Origin: Streptomyces bacillaris
Lineage (GTDB): Bacteria; Actinomycetota; Actinomycetes; Streptomycetales; Streptomycetaceae
Direction: 5' to 3'
NCBI RefSeq assembly: GCF_003268675.1
Contig: NZ_CP029378.1
Location: 6,572,001-6,636,000, forward strand
Length of the DNA stretch: 64,000 bases
The notes under the pieces are model-generated. The model was not told where the DNA came from, did not search any database, and saw only the letters and a list, made by a program, of their open reading frames with translations. This document shows positions 41,723 to 50,482 of this stretch, piece by piece (the first letter of the stretch is position 1; every line of letters begins with the position of its first letter). The position numbers and the translations under genes were made by a program.

Positions 41723-42634
41723 TTACAGGCCCTCAAGAGCCACGGGTCGGCCGGCCTCGGCCCGGACGGGCCCCATTCTGCCCTGGTCACCCTCGCCCGG
41801 CTCCGCCGGGCGGACCGAGAGCGGATAGACCGGGGGAGTCCCGCCGAACTCCGGACAGACCGCCTGGTGGTCGCACCAGCCGCACAGCTTCGTCGGGCGC
41901 GGCCGCCAGTCACCGGTCTCCGTCGCCAGCGAGATCGCCTCCCACAGCGCCAGCAGCTTCCGCTCCACCCGCTCCAGATCCGCCACCACCGGGTCGTACG
42001 TCAGCACATCGCCGCTGCCCAGATAGACCAGCTGGAGCCGGCGCGGCACGATCCCCTTCAGCCGCCAGATCACCAGCGCGTAGAACTTCATCTGGAACAG
42101 CGGGCCCTCGGCATACTCCGGCCGCGGCGCCTTCCCCGTCTTGTAGTCGACGATCCGCACCTCGCCGGTGGGCGCCACATCGATCCGGTCGATCACCCCG
42201 CGCAGCCGCAGCCCCGACTCCAGCTCCGTCTCGACGAACATCTCCCGCTCCGCCGGCTCAAGACGCGTCGGGTCCTCCAGCGAGAACCACCGCTCCACCA
42301 GCCGCTCCGCCTCGCCCAGCCAGCGCGCCAGCCGCTCGCCCCCGGCATCGTCCGCGAACAGCTCGCCCAGCTCCGGCCGCGCCTCCAGGAGCCGGTCCCA
42401 CTGGCCGGGCACCAGCGCCCGCGCCCTCGGCGCCGTACGGTCCGCCGCCGGGGCGTCGAACAGCCGCTCCAGCACCGCATGGACCAGCGTGCCCCGGGTA
42501 GCCGCCTCGCTGGGCTTCTCCGGCAGTTTGTCGATGACCCGGAAGCGGTAGAGCAGAGGGCACTGCATGAAATCGCTCGCCCGCGACGGCGACAGGGACG
42601 AAGGCGGCTGCGGCGGCCGGGGCACGGAGGTCAT
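41723..42634 (-). CDS. RecB-family exonuclease with Fe-S cluster cysteines
   Basis: 303 residues. PD-(D/E)XK nuclease motifs are RGTLVHAVLERLF (motif H), GVIDRIDV (catalytic Asp) and IVDYKTGK (D-x-K). Cysteine C25 in DFMQCPLLYRF and three late cysteines in LCGWCDHQAVCPEF form the four-cysteine Fe-S staple known from AddB and Cas4-type nucleases. No helicase domain is present, so it is a stand-alone nuclease probably acting in DNA repair. It is followed 9 bp on by a response regulator gene; whether the two are functionally linked is unclear. Confidence 0.9.
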   Translation of the reverse strand: MTSVPRPPQPPSSLSPSRASDFMQCPLLYRFRVIDKLPEKPSEAATRGTLVHAVLERLFDAPAADRTAPRARALVPGQWDRLLEARPELGELFADDAGGERLARWLGEAERLVERWFSLEDPTRLEPAEREMFVETELESGLRLRGVIDRIDVAPTGEVRIVDYKTGKAPRPEYAEGPLFQMKFYALVIWRLKGIVPRRLQLVYLGSGDVLTYDPVVADLERVERKLLALWEAISLATETGDWRPRPTKLCGWCDHQAVCPEFGGTPPVYPLSVRPAEPGEGDQGRMGPVRAEAGRPVALEGL

Positions 42635-42744
42635 GTCTCAGACCCTACGGCCCGCCACCGACAGTCAGCGGCATACCATCGACGGCAGACCCTCGTGACG
42701 CGCGTCATCGTGGCGCGGGCCACACACCGAACCGAAGGGACCAC

Positions 42745-43995
42745 GTGGACAAGAGCGGCGACAGCGGGCGGCCGCAGCCCGGCGCAGGGGGAACCGACCC
42801 CGGCGCCGCCCCCGGTGGCGAGCAGCCCAGACGCCCCGCCGAACCGGGCGGCGGCCTGCTCATGGGCCGCCCCTTCGGCGTGCCCGTCTACGTGGCACCC
42901 AGCTGGTTCGTCGTCGCCGCACTGATCACCTGGGTCTTCGGCGGCCAGCTCGACCGGGTCCTGCCCGAGCTGGGCGGCGCCCGCTATCTCGTCGCCCTCT
43001 TCTTCGCGATCGCCTTCTACGCCTCCGTACTCGTCCACGAACTGGCCCACACGGTCGCCGCCCTGCACTACAAGCTGCCCGTCCGCCGCATCCAGCTCCA
43101 GTTCTTCGGCGGCGTCTCCGAGATCGAGAAGGAGACCGAGACCCCCGGCCGCGAGTTCATCCTCGCCTTCGTCGGCCCCCTCCTCTCCCTCGTCCTCGGC
43201 GGGATCTTCTACGGCGCGATGCAGTTCGTCGAGCCCGGCACCGTCCCCGGCGTCCTGCTCGCCGGACTGATGATCTCCAACCTCATCGTGGCCGCCTTCA
43301 ACCTGCTCCCCGGCCTGCCCCTCGACGGCGGCCGGATGCTCCGCGCCGTCGTCTGGAAGATCACCGGCAAGCCCATGAGCGGCACCGTCGCCGCCGCCTG
43401 GGTCGGCCGGGGCCTCGCCGTCACCGTCCTCATCGGGCTGCCGCTGCTCACCCACACCGGGGCCGTCGGCAGCGCCAACCAGGAGATCGGCGGGGTGGAG
43501 ACCGTCATGGACGCGCTCCTCGCCGCGATCCTGGCCGGCATCATCTGGACCGGCGCCGGGAACAGCCTGCGCATGGCCCGCCTCCGCGAGCACCTGCCCG
43601 ACCTCCGCGCCCGCACCCTCACCCGCCGCGCCGTCCCCGTCGAGTCCGCCACCCCCCTCTCCGAGGCGCTGCGCCGGGCCAACGAGGCAGGAGCCCGCGC
43701 CCTCGTCGTCGTCGACGGACAGGGCAACCCCAAGGGCGTCGTCCGCGAGGCCGCCATCGTCGGCGTCCCCGAACACCGCCGCCCCTGGGTCGCCGTCAGC
43801 GGCCTCGCCCAGGACCTCACCGAGGGCATGAAGGTCCCCGCCGAACTGGCCGGCGAAGCCCTCCTGGACCGGCTCAAGGCCACCCCGGCCACCGAGTACC
43901 TGGTCGTCGAGGAGACCGGCCAGATCTACGGAGTCCTCTCCACCGCCGACGTCGAGCGCGCCTTCGTCAAGGCCATGGCCCGCCCCGAGTCCTGA
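42745..43995 (+). CDS. site-2 protease (M50) with C-terminal CBS domains
   Basis: 416 residues from GTG 42745. A Gly/Pro-rich cytosolic N-terminus (1-38) is followed by about six transmembrane helices. The zinc site is HELAH (H98, E99, H102) plus NLLPGLPLDGG (N186, D194). A pair of CBS domains occupies about 290-410 (TRRAVPVESATPLSEALRRANEAGA and TEYLVVEETGQIYGVLSTADV). It cleaves substrates inside the membrane, typically anti-sigma factors; CBS domains usually sense adenine nucleotides. It resembles mycobacterial Rip3. It is followed 31 bp later by trmI. Confidence 0.92.
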   Translation: MDKSGDSGRPQPGAGGTDPGAAPGGEQPRRPAEPGGGLLMGRPFGVPVYVAPSWFVVAALITWVFGGQLDRVLPELGGARYLVALFFAIAFYASVLVHELAHTVAALHYKLPVRRIQLQFFGGVSEIEKETETPGREFILAFVGPLLSLVLGGIFYGAMQFVEPGTVPGVLLAGLMISNLIVAAFNLLPGLPLDGGRMLRAVVWKITGKPMSGTVAAAWVGRGLAVTVLIGLPLLTHTGAVGSANQEIGGVETVMDALLAAILAGIIWTGAGNSLRMARLREHLPDLRARTLTRRAVPVESATPLSEALRRANEAGARALVVVDGQGNPKGVVREAAIVGVPEHRRPWVAVSGLAQDLTEGMKVPAELAGEALLDRLKATPATEYLVVEETGQIYGVLSTADVERAFVKAMARPES

Positions 43996-44026
43996 AGGGG
44001 CCCCGCGGCACCGGTAGGCTGGTCAC

Positions 44027-44941
44027 ATGTCTGAACCGACCGGTGCCGCCCGCCGACGTGGGCCCTTCAAGGTCGGGGACCAGGTACAGCTCACCGACCC
44101 CAAGGGACGCCACTACACCTTCACGCTCGAAGCCGGGAAGAACTTCCACACCCACAAGGGTTCTTTCCAGCACGACGAGCTGATCGGTGCTCCCGAGGGC
44201 AGTGTTGTCCGAACCACGGGAAACGTCGCCTACCTCGCGCTGCGCCCCCTGCTCCCCGACTACGTCCTCTCCATGCCCCGCGGCGCCGCCGTGGTCTACC
44301 CCAAGGACGCGGGCCAGATCCTGGCCTTCGCGGACATCTTCCCCGGCGCCCGCGTCGTGGAGGCAGGGGTCGGCTCCGGCTCCCTCTCCACCTTCCTGCT
44401 GCGAGCCATCGGCGAGCAGGGCATGCTGCACTCCTACGAGCGCCGTGAGGACTTCGCGGAGATCGCCCGGCAGAACGTCGAGCGCTACTTCGGCTCGCCG
44501 CACCCCGCCTGGCAGCTGACCGTCGGAGACCTCCAGGACAACCTCTCCGACACCGACGTCGACCGCGTCGTGCTGGACATGCTCGCCCCCTGGGAGTGCC
44601 TGGAGGCCGTCTCCAAGGCCCTGGTGCCCGGCGGCATCCTCTGCGCCTACGTGGCCACCACCACCCAGCTCTCGCGCACCGTCGAGTCCATCCGCGAGAT
44701 CGGCTGCTTCGCCGAACCGCAGCCCTGGGAGTCGATGATCCGCAACTGGCACGTCGAGGGCCTGGCCGTCCGCCCCGACCACCGGATGATCGGCCACACC
44801 GGCTTCCTGGTCACCGCCCGCCGCCTCGCGGACGGCGTCGAGCCGCCGCTGCGCCGCCGCCGCCCCTCCAAGGGCGCCTACGGCGAGGACTACGAGGGAC
44901 CGGGCAGCCAGAGCCGCGGAGGCTCCGCCGACCGCGGCTGA
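44027..44941 (+). CDS. trmI: tRNA (adenine-N1)-methyltransferase TrmI
   Basis: 304 residues. N-terminal beta domain (1-75), then a Rossmann methyltransferase domain: YPKDAGQILAFADIFPGARVVEAGVGSGSLS contains motif I, followed by VDRVVLDMLAPWECL (motif IV). This is the TrmI family that methylates A58 in the T-loop of tRNAs using AdoMet. A basic Arg-rich tail ends the protein. TAGGCT at 44015-44020 precedes the ATG by 6 bases and no ribosome binding site is seen. The position upstream of the proteasome genes is conserved in actinobacteria. A 22-bp hairpin terminates it. Confidence 0.92.
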   Translation: MSEPTGAARRRGPFKVGDQVQLTDPKGRHYTFTLEAGKNFHTHKGSFQHDELIGAPEGSVVRTTGNVAYLALRPLLPDYVLSMPRGAAVVYPKDAGQILAFADIFPGARVVEAGVGSGSLSTFLLRAIGEQGMLHSYERREDFAEIARQNVERYFGSPHPAWQLTVGDLQDNLSDTDVDRVVLDMLAPWECLEAVSKALVPGGILCAYVATTTQLSRTVESIREIGCFAEPQPWESMIRNWHVEGLAVRPDHRMIGHTGFLVTARRLADGVEPPLRRRRPSKGAYGEDYEGPGSQSRGGSADRG

Positions 44942-44955
44942 CCGCCCAACGAACC

Positions 44956-45005
44956 GGCGCCGCCGTGGAGTTCCCCGACCGACCGGGGAACTCCACGGCG
45001 GCGCC
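44956..45005 (+). terminator. long hairpin terminator after trmI
   Basis: A perfect 22-bp stem (44956-44977 with 44984-45005) closes a 6-base loop, and TTCC follows. It is the longest uninterrupted stem I found in the window. Confidence 0.85.
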
Positions 45006-45156
45006 TTCCTGTTGCCGTCCGGAACGCGCCCCTGCGGTGAAACCGGCGCACACCCCGCCGTTCCCCCGGCGTGTGAGGTGTGGCACGATGCTGGCCACCC
45101 CTCGGGGGTGCCCCGCCCCCTCCCGGGCTCCCAGGAACCACATGGAGAGACACCGC

Positions 45157-45726
45157 GTGCAGACCTCCGCGCTCCCGGACCTCGCGCACACCGCCACGAA
45201 GCCGGTGCACTGGCTCGCCACGGCCGCCGCCATGGCCGCCGTCGTCGCCCTGGCCGGGCTGCTCCAGCCCCGTACGGCCACCGCCACCGCCACGGCCCCC
45301 GAGAAGCGCACCACCACGCCCGTGGCCGCCCCGGACCCGGCGGGTGTGGACTTCCCCCTGGAGTGCGGCGGGGCCGGGACCACGGTGGCCAAGCAGGCCC
45401 CCGGGGACCTCGACGGGGACGGGCGGCCGGAGACGGTGGCCGTGGTGCACTGCGACGCGGGCTCCGGGACCCCGCCCAGCGGCATCTACGTCCTGACCCA
45501 GGGGAGCGGGGCCGCGCCGAGGGTCGTGGCGACCCTGGTGGACCCCGCCGACAGGAAGACCGTCACGGACTTCGCCGTACGGGAGGGACGCGTCTCGGCC
45601 ACCCTGCTCGGCTACTCCTCGCTGGAGGTCCCCCGCTGCTGCCCCGACCAGGAGGAACAGGCCTCCTGGCGGTATCAGGGCAAGGCGTTCGTGCGCACGA
45701 CCGGAGACCTCGCGCGCGCCGTGTGA
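45157..45726 (+). CDS. secreted or membrane-anchored hypothetical protein
   Basis: 189 residues from GTG 45157 (GGAGAG upstream); ATG 45142 in the same frame would add five residues. A single hydrophobic segment at about 18-38 (WLATAAAMAAVVALAGLL) follows a short N-terminus, then a Thr/Ala/Pro linker. The rest looks extracytoplasmic: FPLECGGAGTT, a calcium-loop-like DLDGDGRPETVAVV as in FG-GAP/VCBS repeats, and VPRCCPDQEEQASWRYQG. Four cysteines could form disulfides. I do not recognise a named family. It converges on the ferredoxin gene. Confidence 0.7.
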   Translation: MQTSALPDLAHTATKPVHWLATAAAMAAVVALAGLLQPRTATATATAPEKRTTTPVAAPDPAGVDFPLECGGAGTTVAKQAPGDLDGDGRPETVAVVHCDAGSGTPPSGIYVLTQGSGAAPRVVATLVDPADRKTVTDFAVREGRVSATLLGYSSLEVPRCCPDQEEQASWRYQGKAFVRTTGDLARAV

Positions 45727-45778
45727 GGTGACCGTACGGGCGGGGGTGACCGTACGGGGCGCGCCGTCACCGTACGGA

Positions 45779-46090
45779 TCAGGCCGCGTCCGGCCCGTAC
45801 ACCTCGACGCTGTCCTTGACCCGCCGGACATGGATGCAGTCCCCGGGGCACTCCTTGGCCGAATCGACCACGTCCTGGAGGAGTGTCAGCGGCACCGGGG
45901 TGGTGGCGCCGGGGTCCTGCAGCAGCTCGTCCTCGGCGCTCTTCACGTACGCCAGGCCGTCGATGTCCAGCTCGAAGACCTCCGGCGCGTACTGCGCGCA
46001 GATGCCGTCGCCCGTACAGAGGTCCTGGTCGATCCAGACCTCCAGGTCCTGCGCGTCGCCGTCGCCCGGCGCGTCCTGCTGCACGGTCAT
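45779..46090 (-). CDS. ferredoxin, [3Fe-4S] type
   Basis: 103 residues from ATG 46090, with GGCAGGACAC upstream. The cluster motif is C25-T-G-D28-G-I-C31 and C81-P, where Asp replaces the central cysteine of a [4Fe-4S] site, so a [3Fe-4S] cluster is expected; C85 is an additional cysteine. The N-terminal VQQDAPGDGDAQDLEVWIDQDLCTGDGIC matches actinobacterial ferredoxins. It probably feeds electrons to an unlinked partner such as a P450. It diverges from arc across 240 bp, a location also conserved in other actinobacteria. Confidence 0.92.
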   Translation of the reverse strand: MTVQQDAPGDGDAQDLEVWIDQDLCTGDGICAQYAPEVFELDIDGLAYVKSAEDELLQDPGATTPVPLTLLQDVVDSAKECPGDCIHVRRVKDSVEVYGPDAA

Positions 46091-46264
46091 GTGTCCTGCC
46101 GTTCCTGCGTATCCGAACCCATGGGAGCCAGCCCTGACGGGTGTTGAACGCTTCGACGATACAACCGGCGGCTTTCCGGCGCCGAAGGGTGGGTATTCCC
46201 TTGACGTGAGGGAGAGCGCAAGGGTGAAGATCGGACACACCCCGCAGTCTTTGTGATCTAGGGG

Positions 46265-46293
46265 TTTCAATCACCACCAGCCCAGGTAGGGTC
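46265..46293 (+). promoter_or_regulatory. candidate arc promoter with GGTAGGGTC motif
   Basis: TTTCAA at 46265-46270 and TAGGGT at 46287-46292 are separated by 16 bases and lie 38 bases before the arc start. The surrounding GGTAGGGTC (46285-46293) is found identically before pup and prcB. An alternative -35, TTGACG, is at 46201-46206. Confidence 0.5.
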
Positions 46294-46330
46294 AGGAAGC
46301 GTCCAGCTCCCCATGGAGGAGGTGAGGACC

Positions 46331-48097
46331 GTGGCAGCCCACGACGACGACATCAACCGCGGCATCCGGCCCGCGCGCGGGTCCGAGGACCCAGCCGGCC
46401 AGGTTGCCTATCTCGAGCAGGAAATCGCCGTCCTGCGACGTAAGCTCGCCGACTCTCCGCGTCATACGAGGATTCTCGAAGAGCGGATCGTCGAGTTGCA
46501 GACGAATCTGGCAGGCGTGTCCGCACAGAACGAGCGGCTCGCCAACACGCTCCGTGAGGCGCGTGACCAGATCGTGGCCCTCAAGGAGGAGGTCGACCGG
46601 CTGGCCCAGCCGCCGGCCGGCTTCGGTGTCTTCCTGCAGGCCAACGAGGACGGCACCTGCGACATCTTCACCGGGGGCCGCAAGCTCCGGGTGAACGTGT
46701 CTCCCAGCGTCGAGCTGGAGGACCTCCGGCGCGGCCAGGAGGTCATGCTCAACGAAGCGCTCAACGTGGTCGAGGCCATGGAGTTCGAGCGGGCCGGGGA
46801 CATCGTCACCCTCAAGGAGATCCTCGAGGACGGCGAGCGGGCCCTGGTGGTCGGGCACACCGACGAGGAGAGGGTGGTGCGGCTCGCCGAGCCGCTGCTG
46901 GACATCACCATCCGCCCCGGCGACGCCCTGCTGCTCGACTCCCGGTCCGGCTACGTCTACGAGGTGGTCCCGAAGAGCGAGGTCGAGGAGCTCGTCCTCG
47001 AAGAGGTTCCGGACATCGACTACAACAAGATCGGCGGTCTGGGCGACCAGATCGAGCTGATCCGCGACGCGGTCGAGCTGCCCTACCTCCACCCCGACCT
47101 CTTCAAGGAGCACGAACTGCGACCGCCGAAGGGCATCCTGCTCTACGGCCCGCCCGGCTGCGGCAAGACGCTCATCGCCAAGGCCGTCGCCAATTCGCTC
47201 GCCAAGAAGGTCGCCGAGGTGACCGGGCAGCCCGCGGGGAAGAGCTACTTCCTCAATATCAAGGGCCCCGAGCTGCTCAACAAGTACGTCGGTGAGACCG
47301 AGCGCCACATCCGCCTGGTCTTCCAGCGTGCCCGGGAGAAGGCGAGCGAGGGCACCCCCGTCATCGTCTTCTTCGACGAGATGGAGTCGCTCTTCCGCAC
47401 CCGCGGCAGCGGCGTCAGCTCGGACGTGGAGAACACCATCGTCCCGCAGCTGCTCGCCGAGATCGACGGTGTGGAGGGCCTGGAGAACGTCATCGTCATC
47501 GGCGCCTCCAACCGCGAGGACATGATCGACCCGGCCATCCTGCGACCCGGCCGACTCGATGTGAAGATCAAGATCGAGCGTCCGGACGCCGAGGCCGCGA
47601 AGGACATCTTCGCGAAGTACCTGACCCCCTCGCTGCCGCTGCACGCGGACGACCTCTCCGAGCACACCGGCTCGCGCGAGGCCGCCGCCCACGCCATGAT
47701 CCAGTCGGTCGTGGAGCGGATGTACACGGAGTCCGAGGAGAACCGCTTCCTCGAGGTGACGTACGCCAACGGTGACAAGGAAGTCCTCTACTTCAAGGAC
47801 TTCAACTCCGGCGCGATGATTCAGAACATCGTCGACCGGGCAAAGAAAATGGCCATCAAGGCATTCCTGGAACAGGGCCAGAAGGGGCTGCGGGTCGCTC
47901 ATCTCCTGCAGGCCTGCGTGGACGAGTTCAAGGAGAACGAGGACCTGCCCAACACGACCAACCCGGACGACTGGGCCAGGATTTCCGGCAAGAAGGGCGA
48001 GCGGATCGTCTTCATCCGCACGCTCGTCACCGGAAAGCAGGGCGCGGACACCGGACGCTCCATCGACACGGTGGCCAATACCGGCCAGTACCTGTAA
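46331..48097 (+). CDS. arc: proteasome-associated ATPase ARC (Mpa)
   Basis: 588 residues from GTG 46331, preceded by GGAGGAGGTGAGG. In order: N-terminal coiled coil (about 24-92), which binds Pup; two OB subdomains (about 95-235); an AAA+ domain with Walker A GPPGCGKT near 273-280 and Walker B VIVFFDEMES near 344-353; and a C-terminal GQYL tail whose penultimate Tyr docks on the 20S alpha ring. The hexamer recognises pupylated proteins, unfolds them and threads them into PrcBA. A strong intrinsic terminator follows, so arc is a separate transcript from dop-pup. Confidence 0.96.
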   Translation: MAAHDDDINRGIRPARGSEDPAGQVAYLEQEIAVLRRKLADSPRHTRILEERIVELQTNLAGVSAQNERLANTLREARDQIVALKEEVDRLAQPPAGFGVFLQANEDGTCDIFTGGRKLRVNVSPSVELEDLRRGQEVMLNEALNVVEAMEFERAGDIVTLKEILEDGERALVVGHTDEERVVRLAEPLLDITIRPGDALLLDSRSGYVYEVVPKSEVEELVLEEVPDIDYNKIGGLGDQIELIRDAVELPYLHPDLFKEHELRPPKGILLYGPPGCGKTLIAKAVANSLAKKVAEVTGQPAGKSYFLNIKGPELLNKYVGETERHIRLVFQRAREKASEGTPVIVFFDEMESLFRTRGSGVSSDVENTIVPQLLAEIDGVEGLENVIVIGASNREDMIDPAILRPGRLDVKIKIERPDAEAAKDIFAKYLTPSLPLHADDLSEHTGSREAAAHAMIQSVVERMYTESEENRFLEVTYANGDKEVLYFKDFNSGAMIQNIVDRAKKMAIKAFLEQGQKGLRVAHLLQACVDEFKENEDLPNTTNPDDWARISGKKGERIVFIRTLVTGKQGADTGRSIDTVANTGQYL

Positions 48098-48102
48098 TAC
48101 GC

Positions 48103-48148
48103 CGACCGGCTGCGGATGCCTGGAGAGGTATCCGCAGCCGGTCGTTTT
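48103..48148 (+). terminator. intrinsic terminator of arc
   Basis: A 15-bp perfect stem (48103-48117 with 48130-48144), extendable by three pairs to a 6-base loop, is followed by TTTT. It starts 6 bases after the arc stop. Confidence 0.9.
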
Positions 48149-48331
48149 CCCCCGTTCCGGCCATGCCGGAGCAATGTCGTAATTGATCTCCCCACCGGCG
48201 CAGAGGCGCTCTAGGCTCTGCGGTACCGCCGAGTCGCGCAGTGCGGTCACGGGCACCGCACACGCACCGGACAAGCAGCGGTACTTGAGCGTCGCTCCCG
48301 GACGGGGCCGACGCCGGGCAAGGAGGGCCGC

Positions 48332-49843
48332 ATGACCGTACGGCGAGTGATGGGCATCGAGACGGAGTACGGGATCTCCGTCCCCGGTCACCCGAACGCC
48401 AATGCCATGCTCACCTCGTCCCAGATCGTCAACGCGTACGCGGCGGCGATGCACCGGGCGCGACGCGCCCGCTGGGACTTCGAGGAGGAGAATCCGCTGC
48501 GTGACGCGCGAGGCTTCGACCTCGCCCGTGAGACCGCCGACTCCAGCCAGCTCACCGACGAGGACATCGGCCTGGCCAATGTCATCCTCACCAACGGTGC
48601 CCGGCTCTACGTCGACCACGCGCACCCCGAATACAGCTCACCGGAGATCACCAACCCGCTCGACGCGGTCCTCTGGGACAAGGCCGGCGAACGGATCATG
48701 GCCGAGGCCGCCGAACGGGCCGCCGCCATCCCCGGTGCCCAGCCGATCCACCTCTACAAGAACAACACCGACAACAAGGGCGCCTCCTACGGCACGCACG
48801 AGAACTACCTGATGAAGCGGGAGACCCCGTTCTCGGACATCGTGCGCCATCTGACGCCGTTCTTCGTCTCCCGCCAGGTCGTCACCGGCGCGGGACGGGT
48901 CGGCATCGGCCAGGACGGCCAGGAGCACGGCTTCCAGATCAGCCAGCGCGCCGACTACTTCGAGGTCGAGGTCGGGCTGGAGACCACGCTCAAGCGCCCC
49001 ATCATCAACACCCGGGACGAGCCCCACTCCGACGCGGAGAAGTACCGCCGGCTCCATGTGATCATCGGCGACGCCAACCTCTCGGAGATCTCGACCTATC
49101 TGAAGCTCGGCACCACCTCCCTGGTGCTGTCCATGATCGAGGACGCCTTCATCACCGTCGACCTCGCCGTCGACCAGCCCGTCCGCACGCTGCACCAGGT
49201 CTCGCACGACCCGGACCTCCACCACCTGATCACGCTCCGCAGCGGCCGGACACTCACCGCTGTCCAGCTCCAGATGGAGTACTTCGAGCTGGCGCGCAAA
49301 TACGTCGACGAGCGGTACGGCACCGACGCCGACGAGCAGACCAAGGACATCCTGACCCGGTGGGAGGACACCCTCAACCGGCTGGAGACCGACCCGATGA
49401 GCCTGGCGGGCGAACTGGACTGGATCGCCAAGCGGGAGCTGATGGAGGGCTACCGCCGCCGCGACTCGCTGGACTGGGACGCCCCCCGGCTGCATCTCGT
49501 CGACCTCCAGTACGCCGACGTACGTCCCGACAAGGGCCTCTACAACCGTCTGGCGGCCCGGGGGCGGATGAAGCGCCTCCTGGACGAGGACGACGTCACC
49601 AGGGCCCGTACGAAGCCTCCGGAGGACACCCGGGCCTACTTCCGGGGCCGCTGTCTGGAGCAGTACGCCGACGACGTGGCGGCCGCCTCCTGGGACTCGG
49701 TGATCTTCGACCTGCCGGACCGCGACTCGCTCCAGCGCGTGCCCACCCTGGAGCCCCTGCGGGGGACCCGGGAGCACGTCGAGGGCCTGCTCGACCGCTG
49801 CCGTACGGCGGAGGAGCTGGTCCGGGTGCTCTCGGGCGGCTGA
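48332..49843 (+). CDS. dop: depupylase / Pup deamidase
   Basis: 503 residues from ATG 48332, with GGAGGG upstream. The glutamine-synthetase-like fold has MGIETEYGIS (metal-binding Glu at 10 and 12), then a Dop-specific loop rich in charged residues (about 43-80), then RLYVDHAHPEYSSPE, in which D95 aligns with the catalytic Asp of mycobacterial Dop. The loop distinguishes it from PafA. It deamidates the C-terminal Gln of Pup to Glu and also removes Pup from substrates. It is followed by pup after 129 bp. Confidence 0.95.
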   Translation: MTVRRVMGIETEYGISVPGHPNANAMLTSSQIVNAYAAAMHRARRARWDFEEENPLRDARGFDLARETADSSQLTDEDIGLANVILTNGARLYVDHAHPEYSSPEITNPLDAVLWDKAGERIMAEAAERAAAIPGAQPIHLYKNNTDNKGASYGTHENYLMKRETPFSDIVRHLTPFFVSRQVVTGAGRVGIGQDGQEHGFQISQRADYFEVEVGLETTLKRPIINTRDEPHSDAEKYRRLHVIIGDANLSEISTYLKLGTTSLVLSMIEDAFITVDLAVDQPVRTLHQVSHDPDLHHLITLRSGRTLTAVQLQMEYFELARKYVDERYGTDADEQTKDILTRWEDTLNRLETDPMSLAGELDWIAKRELMEGYRRRDSLDWDAPRLHLVDLQYADVRPDKGLYNRLAARGRMKRLLDEDDVTRARTKPPEDTRAYFRGRCLEQYADDVAAASWDSVIFDLPDRDSLQRVPTLEPLRGTREHVEGLLDRCRTAEELVRVLSGG

Positions 49844-49919
49844 AAGGTGTCCGGGCTGGGAATCAATCAACCGAGGCCCGGACGTTCAACAACTACCGGG
49901 CCAAATGTCGGACCCCGTG

Positions 49920-49928
49920 GGTAGGGTC
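49920..49928 (+). promoter_or_regulatory. candidate -10 region of pup with shared GGTAGGGTC motif
   Basis: GGTAGGGTC contains a TAGGGT -10-like hexamer 45 bases before the pup ATG. The same nine bases precede arc and prcB. No clear -35 is seen at the usual distance. Confidence 0.4.
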
Positions 49929-49972
49929 TGATCAAGAGCTTCGATTGCTTCGAACCGAGCGGGGTGAGCTAC

Positions 49973-50191
49973 ATGGCGACCAAGGACACCGGCGGCGGAC
50001 AGCAGAAGGCGACGCGCTCCACCGAGGAGGTCGAGGAGCAGGCGCAGGACGCGCAGGCGTCCGAGGACCTCGCGGAGCGCCAGGAGAAGCTGAGCGACGA
50101 TGTCGACTCGGTCCTGGACGAGATCGACGACGTCCTGGAGGAGAACGCCGAGGACTTCGTCCGTTCCTTCGTTCAAAAGGGTGGACAGTAG
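49973..50191 (+). CDS. pup: prokaryotic ubiquitin-like protein Pup
   Basis: 72 residues starting MATKDTGGGQQKATRSTEEV; an in-frame GTG at 49964 would add three residues. The protein is acidic and largely disordered. The ARC-binding helix is about 38-60 (QEKLSDDVDSVLDEIDDVL), and the C-terminus is VQKGGQ. The terminal Gln72 must be deamidated by Dop before PafA can ligate the resulting Glu to substrate lysines. Length and sequence are typical of Streptomyces Pup. It lies between dop and prcB. Confidence 0.97.
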   Translation: MATKDTGGGQQKATRSTEEVEEQAQDAQASEDLAERQEKLSDDVDSVLDEIDDVLEENAEDFVRSFVQKGGQ

Positions 50192-50247
50192 TTCACGAGT
50201 GTGAACGCCCGGGAGGGTTCCGGGCGACCGTAGTGCCCGGGGGAGAC

Positions 50248-50285
50248 GGGGTGACGGCGACCGCCACGGCGGCCGCCGTCACCCC
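50248..50285 (+). terminator. extended hairpin between pup and prcB
   Basis: GGGGTGACGGCG (50248-50259) pairs perfectly with 50274-50285, and the intervening CCGC...GCGG extends the stem with a small loop. It lies 57 bases after the pup stop and before the prcB promoter-like motif. No U-run follows, so it may be a processing or partial termination signal. Confidence 0.55.
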
Positions 50286-50374
50286 GCTCGCCACCCGGAG
50301 GAGCGCCACCGGCCGACGGGCGCGGGATCCGCGCAGATCCCTCCGCCGAACATGTGGATCACCGCCCCCGGGCG

Positions 50375-50383
50375 GGTAGGGTC
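50375..50383 (+). promoter_or_regulatory. candidate -10 region of prcBA with shared GGTAGGGTC motif
   Basis: The third copy of GGTAGGGTC, downstream of the pup-prcB hairpin and 100 bases before the prcB GTG. It suggests that the core protease genes have their own promoter. Confidence 0.4.
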
Positions 50384-50482
50384 CGTGGCGTACGTCGCTT
50401 GAACGGCAATTCGGCCATCGGCAAGTTGGGGGATGATCCTGACTCTCTTGCGCAGGGCCATCGCATACCTGGAGGGAAACGC

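Noticed and set aside
46292..48625. A 777-codon open frame antisense to arc
   Set aside because: It spans the intrinsic arc terminator and part of dop and shows no recognisable domain; it is a composition shadow.
48332..49843. Second PafA or a glutamine synthetase paralogue
   Set aside because: The charged Dop-specific loop at about residues 43-80 and the D95 context identify it as Dop.
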